Source: Akkermansiaceae bacterium
GTDB lineage: Bacteria > Verrucomicrobiota > Verrucomicrobiia > Verrucomicrobiales > Akkermansiaceae
DNA: 64,000 bases
Direction: 5' to 3'
Assembly: GCA_013041925.1 (NCBI GenBank)
Contig: JABDRB010000001.1
Span: 98,325-162,324 of the forward strand
Position numbers and translations under genes: made by a program. The notes beneath the pieces are model-generated. The model was not told the origin of the DNA. It saw only the letters and a program-made list of their open reading frames with translations, and did no database searches. Each line of letters starts with the position of its first letter. The stretch's first letter is position 1. Shown piece after piece: positions 54,726-63,496 of this stretch.

Positions 54726-54974
54726 ATGAGTCAAAACATTGAAAAAGAATCGAAAATCCGCAGTGTGCTGAAAGGCTTGACGTGGCGCGTCCTCGCGACC
54801 ACGACCACGTTTTTGCTGGCGTGGCTTCTCGCCAAGGATCTCAACGTGGCGGGCACCATCGCCGCCGCTGAGTTTTTTATCAAGCTGGCTGTCTATTACC
54901 TCCACGAGCGCGCATGGCTGCTGGTGCCAAGAGGCGCTTTCCAAAAAACAAACCCCGACACGACCCCCGCCTAA
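54726..54974 (+). CDS. DUF2061 membrane protein
   Basis: 82 residues from the ATG at 54726; the longer frame from 54645 has no domain content. A basic helix (KESKIRSVLKGLTWRVLATTTTF) leads into two membrane segments with AAEFFIKLAVYYLHERAWLL, the family signature. DUF2061 genes are often found beside sulfate assimilation genes, as here, where cysC follows after 68 nt. The molecular role is not established. Confidence 0.85.
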   Translation: MSQNIEKESKIRSVLKGLTWRVLATTTTFLLAWLLAKDLNVAGTIAAAEFFIKLAVYYLHERAWLLVPRGAFQKTNPDTTPA

Positions 54975-55042
54975 TTTCATCGACGTAGCGAAGCCGCGTT
55001 CCTGTCATTCTCCCTGATATGATTATCTCCTGACATCCCACC

Positions 55043-55645
55043 ATGAACTCAACACCAAACAACATTCACCCAGAATTTGATCGGCAAATCACACGTGAGA
55101 GTAAAGAAAAATTGCTCGGACAGAAAGGCCTCGTGATCTGGCTCTACGGCATCTCTGGCTCGGGTAAATCAACCATTGCCAACGCCGCGGAAAAGGTCCT
55201 GCATAAACAGGGACGGATGACCACCATCCTCGACGGCGATAACCTGCGCACCGGGATCAATAAAAACCTGGGGTTCTCCGACGACGATCGGCGTGAGAAT
55301 ATCCGCCGCACCGCACACATCGCCCGCATTTTTGCCCAACAAGGGGTGCTTACCTTTGTTTCTGTCATTACCCCACGGCATGAACTCCGGGATATGGCCC
55401 GCGATATCATCGGGGACGATTACTACGAGATCTTTGTCAATGCCAGCTATCAAACTTGCGAACAACGTGACGTCAAGGGACTCTACGCCAAGGCCGCCGT
55501 CGGCGAAATTAAAAACTTCACCGGCAAGGACAGCGCCTTTGAACAACCCGTCTCACCCGATCTCACGATCGAAACAGAAACCCAGTCTGTCGAGGACAGC
55601 GTCAGCGCCCTGCTGGAAGCAATCCGCGTCAAAACATCAGACTAA
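55043..55645 (+). CDS. cysC: Adenylyl-sulfate (APS) kinase
   Basis: 200 residues. It phosphorylates APS to PAPS. The P-loop is YGISGSGKST (35-44), LDGDNLRTGINKNLGFSDDDRREN is the APS-binding part, and VSVITPRHELRDMARDIIG follows. GLYAKAAVGEIKNFTGKDSAFE is the conserved lid. It is a stand-alone kinase, not fused to CysN. It precedes cysD by 39 nt. Confidence 0.96.
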   Translation: MNSTPNNIHPEFDRQITRESKEKLLGQKGLVIWLYGISGSGKSTIANAAEKVLHKQGRMTTILDGDNLRTGINKNLGFSDDDRRENIRRTAHIARIFAQQGVLTFVSVITPRHELRDMARDIIGDDYYEIFVNASYQTCEQRDVKGLYAKAAVGEIKNFTGKDSAFEQPVSPDLTIETETQSVEDSVSALLEAIRVKTSD

Positions 55646-55684
55646 TCAATTTCATCAACCCTTTTAAAAACTAGCTCACGCACC

Positions 55685-56590
55685 ATGTCTAACTACACAC
55701 TCAGTCACCTCGGCCACCTAGAGTCAGAGGCCATTTATATCCTTCGCGAAACCGCGGCACAGTTTGAAAACCCCGTGCTCTTATTCTCCGGCGGAAAAGA
55801 TTCCATCGTCATGGCACACCTCGCCTACAAGGCCTTTGCCCCAGCAAAAATCCCCTTTGTCCTGATGCACGTCGATACCGGTCATAATTTCCCCGAGACC
55901 ATGGTATTCCGCGATCAGTTTGTCGAAAAAATCGGCGCCCGACTTGTCGTCGCCAGCGTCCAGGACTCCATCGATCAAGGCCGCGTCACCGAGGAAAAAG
56001 GTGTCAACGCCAGCCGTAACGGACTGCAAACCGTCACCCTGCTCGATGGCATCGAGGATAATCAGTTCGATGCCGCTCTCGGCGGTGGTCGACGCGATGA
56101 GGAAAAAGCACGCGCCAAAGAGCGCTTCTTCTCCCACCGCGATGACTTCGGCACCTGGGACCCAAAAAATCAACGCCCAGAACTCTGGAATATCCTCAAC
56201 GGCCGGAAACACCACGGCGAACACTTCCGCGTGTTCCCCATCTCGAACTGGACCGAGATGGATGTCTGGCAATACATCAAAAAAGAAAACATCGACTTAC
56301 CCCATATCTACTTCTCCCACGAACGTGAAGTCTTCGAGCGCAACGGCTCATTGCTCGCCGTTACCGAGTTTGTTACCGTGCAGGAGCACGAGGTCGTAGA
56401 GAAAAAAATCGTCCGTTTCCGCACCATCGGAGATGCCACCTGCACCGGTGCCGTTGAGTCTCCCGCCGCGGATCTCGATGCCGTGATCCAAGAAGTCGCC
56501 GCCGCCCGCCAGACCGAGCGTGGCACTCGCTCCGATGACAAACGCTCCGAGACCGCCATGGAGGACCGCAAAAAAGAAGGATACTTTTAG
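55685..56590 (+). CDS. cysD: Sulfate adenylyltransferase subunit 2
   Basis: 301 residues. It forms APS from ATP and sulfate together with CysN. The PP-loop-type motif FSGGKDSIVMAHLAYKAF (34-51), HVDTGHNFPET, and GGRRDEEKARAKERFFSHRD are typical. RPELWNILNGR and HFRVFPISNWTEMDVWQYI continue the family pattern. The end DDKRSETAMEDRKKEGYF is also conserved. cysN follows after 51 nt. Confidence 0.97.
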   Translation: MSNYTLSHLGHLESEAIYILRETAAQFENPVLLFSGGKDSIVMAHLAYKAFAPAKIPFVLMHVDTGHNFPETMVFRDQFVEKIGARLVVASVQDSIDQGRVTEEKGVNASRNGLQTVTLLDGIEDNQFDAALGGGRRDEEKARAKERFFSHRDDFGTWDPKNQRPELWNILNGRKHHGEHFRVFPISNWTEMDVWQYIKKENIDLPHIYFSHEREVFERNGSLLAVTEFVTVQEHEVVEKKIVRFRTIGDATCTGAVESPAADLDAVIQEVAAARQTERGTRSDDKRSETAMEDRKKEGYF

Positions 56591-56641
56591 GCCAACTTTT
56601 CATCATTCATCATTCATCAATTTAACGCAATCACACTCAAT

Positions 56642-57931
56642 ATGAGCTCAAACGATACATCCACAGACACATCTGGTTACCTCGATATGGACCTGCTGCG
56701 CTTCACCACCGCAGGCAGTGTTGACGACGGGAAATCCACCCTCATCGGTCGACTCCTCTACGATTCAAAAAATACCTTTGAAGACCAGATGGAGGCCGTC
56801 GAGCAGTCCAGCCAGCAACGTGGCGACGAAAACGTCAACCTCGCCCTCCTCACCGACGGACTGAAAGCCGAACGCGAACAGGGGATTACTATCGACGTCG
56901 CCTACCGCTACTTCGCCACACCCAAACGCAAGTTTATCATCGCCGATACCCCAGGCCATATCCAATACACCCGCAACATGGTGACCGGTGCCTCCACCGC
57001 CAACTTGGCCATTATTCTTGTCGACGCCCGCAAAGGCGTGATCGAGCAAACCTGCCGTCACTCGTTTATCGCTAGCCTCCTGCGTATCCAACATATCGTG
57101 GTCGCCGTCAATAAAATGGATCTCGTCGACTACGATCAAAAAGTCTACGATGACATCGTCGAGCAATACAAGGACTTCGCGTCACGCCTCGATAATGTGG
57201 TCGATATCAGTTTCATCCCGATCAGTGCTCTCAATGGCGATAACGTCGTGGATACTTCCGAGAACATGCCGTGGTACAAAGGCTCATCTCTGCTCTATCA
57301 CCTCGAAACCGTCTACGTCGGAAACCAGGAAAATCACGTCGAAGCCCGCTTCCCTGTGCAGTGGGTGATCCGCCCTCAGTCAGACGAGTGGCACGACTTC
57401 CGTGGCTACGCAGGCCGCGTCGCAGGTGGCGTCTTTAAGCCGGGTGACGAAGTCACGGTGCAACCGTCCGGATTCACCACCAAAATCAAAGCGATCCACG
57501 CCGATGGCGCAGAGATCGACGAGGCATACAGCCCGCTCTCCGTCGCCATCACCTTGGAAAACGAAATCGATATCTCACGCGGCGATATGATCGTAAAATC
57601 CAATAACCCACCATCGGTCGATCAGGATATCGATGCCATGATCTGTTGGTTCTCTGATAAACCGCTCATTCCACGTGGCAAGTATATCATCCGTCATACC
57701 TCCCGCGAGGCGAAAGCCCTGATCAAGGAGGTGAAATACAAGGTGGATATCAACACCCTGCACCGCGCCGAGGACGACCTCGAGTTCCGCCTCAACGACA
57801 TCGGCCGCATCAGCCTGCGCACCTCCGCACCCTTGATCCACGATGGTTATAAAAGGAACCGGACCACGGGCTCGTTTGTCTTGATTGATGCGCAGACCAA
57901 TGAGACGGTGGCAGCAGGTATGATTGCCTAG
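56642..57931 (+). CDS. cysN: Sulfate adenylyltransferase subunit 1 (GTPase)
   Basis: 429 residues. GTPase motifs are GSVDDGKST (25-33), DTPGH (about 101) and NKMD (about 158); KAEREQGITIDVAYRYF is the switch region. A beta-barrel elongation-factor-like domain follows. GTP hydrolysis drives APS formation by CysD. The protein ends without an APS-kinase domain, in agreement with a separate cysC upstream. Confidence 0.96.
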   Translation: MSSNDTSTDTSGYLDMDLLRFTTAGSVDDGKSTLIGRLLYDSKNTFEDQMEAVEQSSQQRGDENVNLALLTDGLKAEREQGITIDVAYRYFATPKRKFIIADTPGHIQYTRNMVTGASTANLAIILVDARKGVIEQTCRHSFIASLLRIQHIVVAVNKMDLVDYDQKVYDDIVEQYKDFASRLDNVVDISFIPISALNGDNVVDTSENMPWYKGSSLLYHLETVYVGNQENHVEARFPVQWVIRPQSDEWHDFRGYAGRVAGGVFKPGDEVTVQPSGFTTKIKAIHADGAEIDEAYSPLSVAITLENEIDISRGDMIVKSNNPPSVDQDIDAMICWFSDKPLIPRGKYIIRHTSREAKALIKEVKYKVDINTLHRAEDDLEFRLNDIGRISLRTSAPLIHDGYKRNRTTGSFVLIDAQTNETVAAGMIA

Positions 57932-57976
57932 GCTGGCGGGACGCTGCTCTCCCTCGGTAGCCCAAGCAAGCAGCCC

Positions 57977-58015
57977 AAGTCGATTCCGTAAGTTGATTCC
58001 GCAAGTCGATTCCGC
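57977..58015 (+). repeat. Three tandem 13-nt repeats between cysN and the aminotransferase
   Basis: AAGTCGATTCCGT, AAGTTGATTCCGC and AAGTCGATTCCGC follow each other without gaps. They lie 45 nt after cysN and 46 nt before the aminotransferase start. They may be an operator array or a simple slipped-strand expansion. Confidence 0.7.
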
Positions 58016-58061
58016 AGTGGACATGTGTGTCCACACACCTCACCTATCCCACCCAAACGCC

Positions 58062-59171
58062 ATGCCCGTTCCACTCCTCGACGTTAACGCTCAAAACCAC
58101 GCCATTGCCGATGAACTCCGAGACGCCTTCGACCGCGTCCTCGAATCCGGCCGATTTATCATGGGCGATGAGGTGGAGCAATTCGAAGCCAGTATCGCCC
58201 GCTTTGTCGGCGCGAAACATGCCATTGGCGTCTCCTCCGGCACCGATGCCATCCTTCTCGCCCTGATGGCGCTCGGCATCGGCCAAGGCGATGAGGTCAT
58301 TTGCCCGAGTTTCACCTTTTTTGCCACCGCAGGATGTATCGCCCGCACCGGCGCCACCCCCGTCTTCTGCGATTGTCATCCAGATAACTTTAACATCGAC
58401 TTCGACTCAGCTGAGCAATGCATCAGCGATAAAACAAAAGCCATCATCCCCGTGCACCTCTTCGGTCAGTCGGTCGATATGGATACCTGTTCCGCCTTCG
58501 CCGCCAAACATCACCTCGCCGTCATCGAAGACACCGCCCAATCGCTCGGCGCCAAATACCGAGAGAAATCCTGCGGCGCGATCGCCGACTTCGGCACCTA
58601 CAGCTTTTTCCCATCCAAAAACCTCGGCGGACTCGGCGACGGCGGGCTGCTCGTCACCCAGGACGACCAACTTGCCGATACCGCCGTGAAAATGCGTAAC
58701 CACGGGATGCACCCTAAATATTATCATCAGATGGTAGGTGGTAATTTCCGTCTGGATGCACTTCAGGCGGCTTTGCTTAGCGTGAAATTTGCCCATTACG
58801 CAGACTACACGGCACAACGTCAGCAAAACGCGGCATACTACCTTGAGCAACTTGCAGGAATCGATGGCCTTACCTTACCCACAATAGATGATGGAAATAC
58901 ACACATTTGGAACCAATTCACCTTGCGGGTTAGCGATGGAAAACGTGACGGGCTCAAACAAGCACTCATGGATCAAAACATCGGCTGTGATGTGTATTAT
59001 CCAGTTCCCATGCACCAGCAAGAGTGCTTCGCCAGCCAGGCAAAAGATGCCCGGACGTCCTTCAAAATTACTGATCAATTAGCCTCCGAGGTTCTCAGTA
59101 TCCCCGTCTACCCTGAACTCAATCGCGAGCAGCAGGACACGGTCATCTCCGCGATTAAATCGTTCGCCTAA
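58062..59171 (+). CDS. DegT/DnrJ/EryC1/StrS-family sugar aminotransferase
   Basis: 369 residues from the ATG at 58062; an upstream continuation of the frame covers the tandem repeats. PLP enzyme: GVSSGTDAILLALMALGI, VICPSFTFFATAGCIARTGATPVF, EDTAQSLGAKY, and the Schiff-base lysine in FFPSKNLGGLGDGG (about 186). It transfers an amino group to a nucleotide-linked keto sugar, probably for surface polysaccharide. The specific keto sugar is unknown; no matching dehydratase other than gmd is seen nearby. Confidence 0.92.
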   Translation: MPVPLLDVNAQNHAIADELRDAFDRVLESGRFIMGDEVEQFEASIARFVGAKHAIGVSSGTDAILLALMALGIGQGDEVICPSFTFFATAGCIARTGATPVFCDCHPDNFNIDFDSAEQCISDKTKAIIPVHLFGQSVDMDTCSAFAAKHHLAVIEDTAQSLGAKYREKSCGAIADFGTYSFFPSKNLGGLGDGGLLVTQDDQLADTAVKMRNHGMHPKYYHQMVGGNFRLDALQAALLSVKFAHYADYTAQRQQNAAYYLEQLAGIDGLTLPTIDDGNTHIWNQFTLRVSDGKRDGLKQALMDQNIGCDVYYPVPMHQQECFASQAKDARTSFKITDQLASEVLSIPVYPELNREQQDTVISAIKSFA

Positions 59172-59240
59172 ATCCCCACACCCCAACTCAGGCGAAGTCA
59201 TCTCGTCACGGTCGGCGGCAAAACTCTAACGGATTAAACC

Positions 59241-60356
59241 ATGAAAAAAGCACTCATCACCGGCGTCACCGGACAAGACGGATCCTACCTCGCAGAATTC
59301 CTGCTCGAGAAAGGCTATGAGGTGCACGGCATCAAACGCCGCGCCTCCTCGTTAAACACCGAGCGCCTCGACCATATTTACCAAGACCCTCATGTGGAAA
59401 ACTCACGCTTCCACCTGCATTACGGCGACCTATCAGATTCGTCCAACCTCACCCGAATCATCAGTGAGGTGCAGCCCGATGAAGTCTACAACCTCGGTGC
59501 CCAGTCACACGTCGCCGTCTCCTTCGAGTCCCCGGAATACACCGCCGACGTTGATGCCCTCGGCTCCCTCCGCCTACTCGAAGCCATCCGCTTCCTCGGG
59601 CTTGAGAAAAAAACCAAGTTCTATCAGGCGTCAACATCTGAGCTCTTTGGTGAGGTGCAGGAAGTCCCGCAGAAGGAAACCACCCCATTCTACCCACGCT
59701 CACCCTACGGCGTCGCCAAGATGTATGCCTACTGGATCACGGTGAACTACCGCGAGTCCTACGGGATCTACGCCTGCAATGGTATCCTCTTTAACCATGA
59801 ATCACCCCGCCGTGGCGAAACCTTTGTCACCCGCAAAATTACTCGGGCTATGGCTAATATTGCCCAAGGGCTCGAATCCTGCCTCTACCTCGGAAACATG
59901 GATGCCCTACGCGACTGGGGGCACGCCAAAGATTATGTCCGGATGCAATGGATGATGTTGCAGCAAGAGGCTCCAGAAGATTTTGTCATCGCCACCGGAA
60001 AACAAATTTCTGTCCGCGAATTTGTCCGCATGTCAGCCCGTGAAGCCGGCATGGAGCTTGAGTTCACCGGTCAGGGGGTTGATGAAATTGCCACCGTCAC
60101 CGCAGTCGATGCCGCCAAGGCCCCCCATGTTTCCGTCGGGGATCTGATCATCAAAGTCGACCCGCGCTATTTCCGCCCCGCTGAAGTAGAAACCTTGTTA
60201 GGTGATCCCTCCAAGGCGAAGGAAAAACTCGGCTGGGTCCCAGAAATCACCGTCGAGGAAATGTGTGCCGAAATGGTAGCCAACGACCTCGACATCGCCA
60301 AACGACACGCCCTGCTCAAAGACCACGGCTACGACGTCTCCGTTTCTAAGGAGTAA
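59241..60356 (+). CDS. gmd: GDP-mannose 4,6-dehydratase
   Basis: 371 residues. NADP loop [19 protein letters not shown] (7-25), [16 protein letters not shown], then active-site [14 protein letters not shown] and [10 protein letters not shown] (Tyr/Lys pair, about 156). [19 protein letters not shown] and [13 protein letters not shown] bind GDP-mannose. It makes GDP-4-keto-6-deoxy-mannose, the precursor of GDP-fucose or related 6-deoxyhexoses. It directly precedes fcl. Confidence 0.97.
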   Translation: MKKALITGVTGQDGSYLAEFLLEKGYEVHGIKRRASSLNTERLDHIYQDPHVENSRFHLHYGDLSDSSNLTRIISEVQPDEVYNLGAQSHVAVSFESPEYTADVDALGSLRLLEAIRFLGLEKKTKFYQASTSELFGEVQEVPQKETTPFYPRSPYGVAKMYAYWITVNYRESYGIYACNGILFNHESPRRGETFVTRKITRAMANIAQGLESCLYLGNMDALRDWGHAKDYVRMQWMMLQQEAPEDFVIATGKQISVREFVRMSAREAGMELEFTGQGVDEIATVTAVDAAKAPHVSVGDLIIKVDPRYFRPAEVETLLGDPSKAKEKLGWVPEITVEEMCAEMVANDLDIAKRHALLKDHGYDVSVSKE

Positions 60357-60420
60357 CAGATTAGAGACAACAGAGCCCGAGGAGTTTCTACCGCCTTCCC
60401 ACCTCTTTCTAACAAATACT

Positions 60421-61389
60421 GTGTCCTCCCCCATTCCAGACTCCCGCACCACCAAACTTCTGATCCTGGGATCTGGAGGCATGGTCGGCTCTGCCCTCGT
60501 CCGTGCCGCCAAGCAACGTGGATACTCCGATATCCTCACACCCGGCAGCAAGGAGCTCGACCTCATCAACCAAGCCGAAACCCACGCCTACCTCGCGGAG
60601 AAAAAACCGGACGAGGTGATCGTTGCCGCTGCCAAGGTCGGTGGAATCCATGCCAATAGCACCTACCCCGCCGACTTCATTTATAAAAACCTCATGATCG
60701 CGGCCAACGCGATCGAAGGCGCGTATCAGGCCGGCGTTTCACGGCTCCTCTTCCTCGGGAGTTCCTGCATCTACCCGAAGTTGGCACCCCAGCCGATGCC
60801 AGAGGATTGCCTGCTCACCTCGGAGCTTGAGCCCACCAATGAAGCCTACGCTGTTGCTAAGATCGCAGGCCTCAAACTCTGCCAGCATTATCGTTCCCAG
60901 TTCGGTGTGATGTTCCACTCCGCCATGCCCACCAACCTCTACGGCCCCGGCGATAACTATCACCCAGAAAATTCCCACGTCATCCCCGCCATGATCCGCC
61001 GCTTCCACGAGGCAAAGCAATCAGCGGCCGAGACCGTCACCATCTGGGGGACCGGCACACCGAAACGTGAATTCCTTTACGTCGAGGACCTCGCCGACGC
61101 CTGCTTCCACCTCATGGCATTAGAAAATCCACCCGATTGGGTGAATGTGGGATTTGGCGATGACGTCACCATCATGGAGCTCGCCCAAGCCGTTGCCCAC
61201 GCGGTAGGGTTTCACGGTGAGATCAACACCGACCCCAGCAAGCCCGACGGCACGCCTCGCAAGCTGATGGACAACGCCATCCTTCGTTCCCTCGACTGGA
61301 AACCAAAAACATCACTCGAGCAAGGTTTAGCGTTAGCCTATCAGTGTTTCCTCGCTGATGAGCAAAGCGGGTCCTTGCGGGCAACGTGA
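60421..61389 (+). CDS. fcl: GDP-L-fucose synthase
   Basis: 322 residues from the GTG at 60421. This start is needed because the nucleotide motif [17 protein letters not shown] begins at residue 14 and the next ATG would cut it. [29 protein letters not shown] (Tyr/Lys, about 143) and [19 protein letters not shown] are the epimerase/reductase signatures. With Gmd it completes GDP-L-fucose. The heptad-repeat block begins 8 nt after its stop. Confidence 0.96.
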   Translation: MSSPIPDSRTTKLLILGSGGMVGSALVRAAKQRGYSDILTPGSKELDLINQAETHAYLAEKKPDEVIVAAAKVGGIHANSTYPADFIYKNLMIAANAIEGAYQAGVSRLLFLGSSCIYPKLAPQPMPEDCLLTSELEPTNEAYAVAKIAGLKLCQHYRSQFGVMFHSAMPTNLYGPGDNYHPENSHVIPAMIRRFHEAKQSAAETVTIWGTGTPKREFLYVEDLADACFHLMALENPPDWVNVGFGDDVTIMELAQAVAHAVGFHGEINTDPSKPDGTPRKLMDNAILRSLDWKPKTSLEQGLALAYQCFLADEQSGSLRAT

Positions 61390-61396
61390 GGTTGAG

Positions 61397-61452
61397 AGGA
61401 CAGACAACAGAGGACAGACAACAGAGGACAGACAAGAGAGGACAGACAAGAG
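61397..61452 (+). repeat. Four tandem 14-nt repeats (eight heptads) left of the S23-type gene
   Basis: AGGACAGACAACAG occurs twice and AGGACAGACAAGAG twice, directly in tandem. Read as heptads the unit contains GACAGAC. The same heptad, on the opposite strand, makes up the larger array on the other side of the gene (61831-61942). Confidence 0.92.
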
Positions 61453-61460
61453 AATTAATA

Positions 61461-61814
61461 ATGACAAATAATTTTGAGAAACTGGAAGTCTGGAAACGGG
61501 GTTGCCAGTTGGCTCGTGATACCTATGTAGCCTTTCAAGAGTCCCGCGATTTTGCCTATCGAGATCAGATGATACGGTCCTCGTTATCAATCCCATCGAA
61601 TATAGCCGAGGGATCTGACCGAGGATCACCCAAGGAATTCATCCGTTTTTTAAATATAGCGAGCGGCTCATCCGCAGAACTCCGCACTCAAGCCTACATT
61701 GCAGGTAAACTTGGGATTCTTTCAAAAAAACAAACACAACAACTCGTCACAGAAACCAAAGAAATTTCAGCCATGATCCAAGGCTTAATCCGTTCTATAA
61801 AAGCCACTCTGTAA
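61461..61814 (+). CDS. Four-helix-bundle protein (S23 / 23S rRNA intervening-sequence family)
   Basis: 117 residues from the ATG at 61461, which follows a repeat block; an upstream in-frame start would be inside the repeats. The family core is clear: FEKLEVWKRGCQLARDTY, FAYRDQMIRSSLSIPSNIAEG (NIAEG at 47-51), EFIRFLNIASGSSAELRTQ and a helical C-terminus. Relatives include proteins encoded in 23S rRNA intervening sequences and the Avd accessory factors of diversity-generating retroelements. Neither rRNA nor a reverse transcriptase is nearby. It interrupts the nucleotide-sugar operon and is framed by inverted heptad arrays, which suggests a self-contained inserted module. Confidence 0.9.
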   Translation: MTNNFEKLEVWKRGCQLARDTYVAFQESRDFAYRDQMIRSSLSIPSNIAEGSDRGSPKEFIRFLNIASGSSAELRTQAYIAGKLGILSKKQTQQLVTETKEISAMIQGLIRSIKATL

Positions 61815-61830
61815 TCTGCCCTCTGCTGAC

Positions 61831-61942
61831 CGTCTGTTGTTTGTTGTCCGTTGTCCGTTGTCCGTCGTCTGTCGTCTGTCGTCTGTCGTCTGTCGTCTGT
61901 CGTCTGCCGTCTGCCGTCTGCCGTCTGCCGTCTGCCGTCTGT
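61831..61942 (-). repeat. Sixteen-heptad tandem array right of the S23-type gene
   Basis: Sixteen consecutive 7-nt units on the + strand are CGTCTGT or CGTCTGC, with diverged TGTCCGT and TGTTTGT units at the left end. On the - strand they read ACAGACG-like, related to the left block in inverted orientation. The array ends 34 nt before the next start codon. Confidence 0.93.
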
Positions 61943-61976
61943 CATCTTCCCTCCTTCCGTCCACTTTTAATAAACC

Positions 61977-63056
61977 ATGAAACGCATCTTTGTCTCCGGC
62001 TGTTACGATATTATCCACGCCGGCCACCTTCAATTTTTTGAGGAAGCCCGCGCCCTCGGCGATCACCTCACCGTCAGCTTTGCATCCGAGGACGTCCTCT
62101 GGCATCATAAACAACGCAGGTCGTCCATCCCAGACGAACACAAAAAAGCCGTGCTCGAGGGATTGCGGATGATCGATGAGGTTGTTATCGGCACCGACCA
62201 CGATCTCGGCCTCGACTTCAAAAACTACTTTCTCAACGCCAAGCCGGATGTGCTGGTCGTGACCGAGGACGATCAATACGCCGACGTCAAACGTGACCTC
62301 TGTAAGCAGGTTGGTGCCACCTATCAGGTGCTGGCAAAAACACCGCCCAAATTTGACCCCATCTCAACATCTGGCATCGTCAAATGGGTTAAGGCGCCCA
62401 CCGAATCGCCGCTCCGAGTCGACTTCGCCGGCGGTTGGCTCGATGTGCCACGTCACGCCCGCGACGGTGCGTATATCGTCAACTGTGCCATCTCCCCCGT
62501 GGTGAGCCTGCGTGATTGGGATTACGAAAAACGCGCCGGCCTCGGTGGCAGTGGTGCATGGGCACTGCTCAATGGCGAAGACGGCGTCGATGCGGAACTC
62601 GACCTCGGGGTCGGCTGGCAAGACCCGGCCGTCATCCGCGAAACCGGCCTCTGCGTCTGGCGTAGCGGCCCCCGCCCCGTGCTCGATTTCAAACGCAATG
62701 GCGATATGCTCAATGGCAAAATGGCCCTGCTCTGGACTGGCACCGAACACGATACCCCAGGCTTTGCCGATAACCAACGTGATTACGACCACATTGCGCA
62801 ATCCGCCGAGCTCGCCCGCCACGGGGTGCTCAACGAGGACCTGCATCAGCTTGCCGAGGGCATCAACCTCTACCACGCCGCCCAACTCGACGAAGGGATG
62901 GACCGCTTACCCGACCTCCATGGTGCCATCGCTCAAAAATACTGCGGCGGTGGCCACGGCGGCTACGCCCTCTACCTCTTCGCATCTTCAGAACAACGGG
63001 ACGCCGCCGTGCAAACCAACGACACCCTTCGTCCCATCGAACCCTTTTGCCTCTGA
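61977..63056 (+). CDS. Nucleotidyltransferase - GHMP kinase fusion protein
   Basis: 359 residues. The N-terminal 130 residues are a cytidylyltransferase-like domain: FVSGCYDIIHAGHLQFFEEA (HxGH) and the ISTSGIVKWV motif (about 124-133). The rest is a compact GHMP sugar kinase with all three motifs: PLRVDFAGGWLDVP (about 142), RAGLGGSGAWALLNG (about 187), GWQDP (about 217, catalytic Asp) and YCGGGHGGYALYLF (about 322). The kinase half is about 100 residues shorter than usual. It could convert a sugar to sugar-1-phosphate and then to an NDP-sugar, perhaps a heptose or 6-deoxyhexose for the polysaccharide made here. This reaction is inferred. Confidence 0.82.
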   Translation: MKRIFVSGCYDIIHAGHLQFFEEARALGDHLTVSFASEDVLWHHKQRRSSIPDEHKKAVLEGLRMIDEVVIGTDHDLGLDFKNYFLNAKPDVLVVTEDDQYADVKRDLCKQVGATYQVLAKTPPKFDPISTSGIVKWVKAPTESPLRVDFAGGWLDVPRHARDGAYIVNCAISPVVSLRDWDYEKRAGLGGSGAWALLNGEDGVDAELDLGVGWQDPAVIRETGLCVWRSGPRPVLDFKRNGDMLNGKMALLWTGTEHDTPGFADNQRDYDHIAQSAELARHGVLNEDLHQLAEGINLYHAAQLDEGMDRLPDLHGAIAQKYCGGGHGGYALYLFASSEQRDAAVQTNDTLRPIEPFCL

Positions 63057-63496
63057 GAGAGCGCAGGCGTCCCCGCCCACATCGTCGGTCATAACCAATT
63101 TCCCCTTTTTTCGTTACTTTGTTCATTTTAAATTGAACTAATCGATAAATTAAGCTTTATTGCCCTAGAAATACCCTGCCCAATCCCAATCCCAATCCAA
63201 TCCAACGACAACGCAGTCAGCGCGGACATAAACAAGCCGCAGTCCCGAGGGTGGTGATGGATGCGGGCTAGTTGCCGAAATTCCACTCGCGCCCACACAA
63301 ACCCCCTAATCGCAGCCAAACTCACCTGGTTTTAGCCTGATCAATGGCTAATCGACCAAGGGCGGCAGCGTCCCCACCCCCTTTGATCTGTCAATTCTTT
63401 CAACCGACCGCGTGGTCGTTTCAGCGTCCCACAGGGACATTTATCGCCCGCTAGGGCCATCACCGAGCCGAGGCTCACACAACGTTCCACAGGGAA
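63057..63496. other. Non-coding region with repeat family, copy B
   Basis: About 440 nt without a credible gene. It holds the palindrome GTTCATTTTAAATTGAAC (63121-63138), the hexamer repeat CAATCC about three times (63181-63198), the 24-nt repeat (63350-63373) and a CGACC-GCGT-GGTCG hairpin further right. The first bases after the stop (AGAGCGCAGGCGTCCCCGCC) resemble the hairpin after sufD. It acts as upstream region of the glycosyltransferase gene. Confidence 0.6.
63350..63373 (+). repeat. 24-nt exact repeat, copy B
   Basis: Identical to 54480-54503. It lies 123 nt before the glycosyltransferase start. Confidence 0.85.

Noticed and set aside
61461..61814. Accessory gene (avd) of a diversity-generating retroelement
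   Set aside because: The protein family fits, but there is no reverse transcriptase gene and no template/variable repeat pair in the window.
61831..61942. CRISPR array
   Set aside because: The repeats are contiguous heptads without unique spacers, and no cas gene is present.
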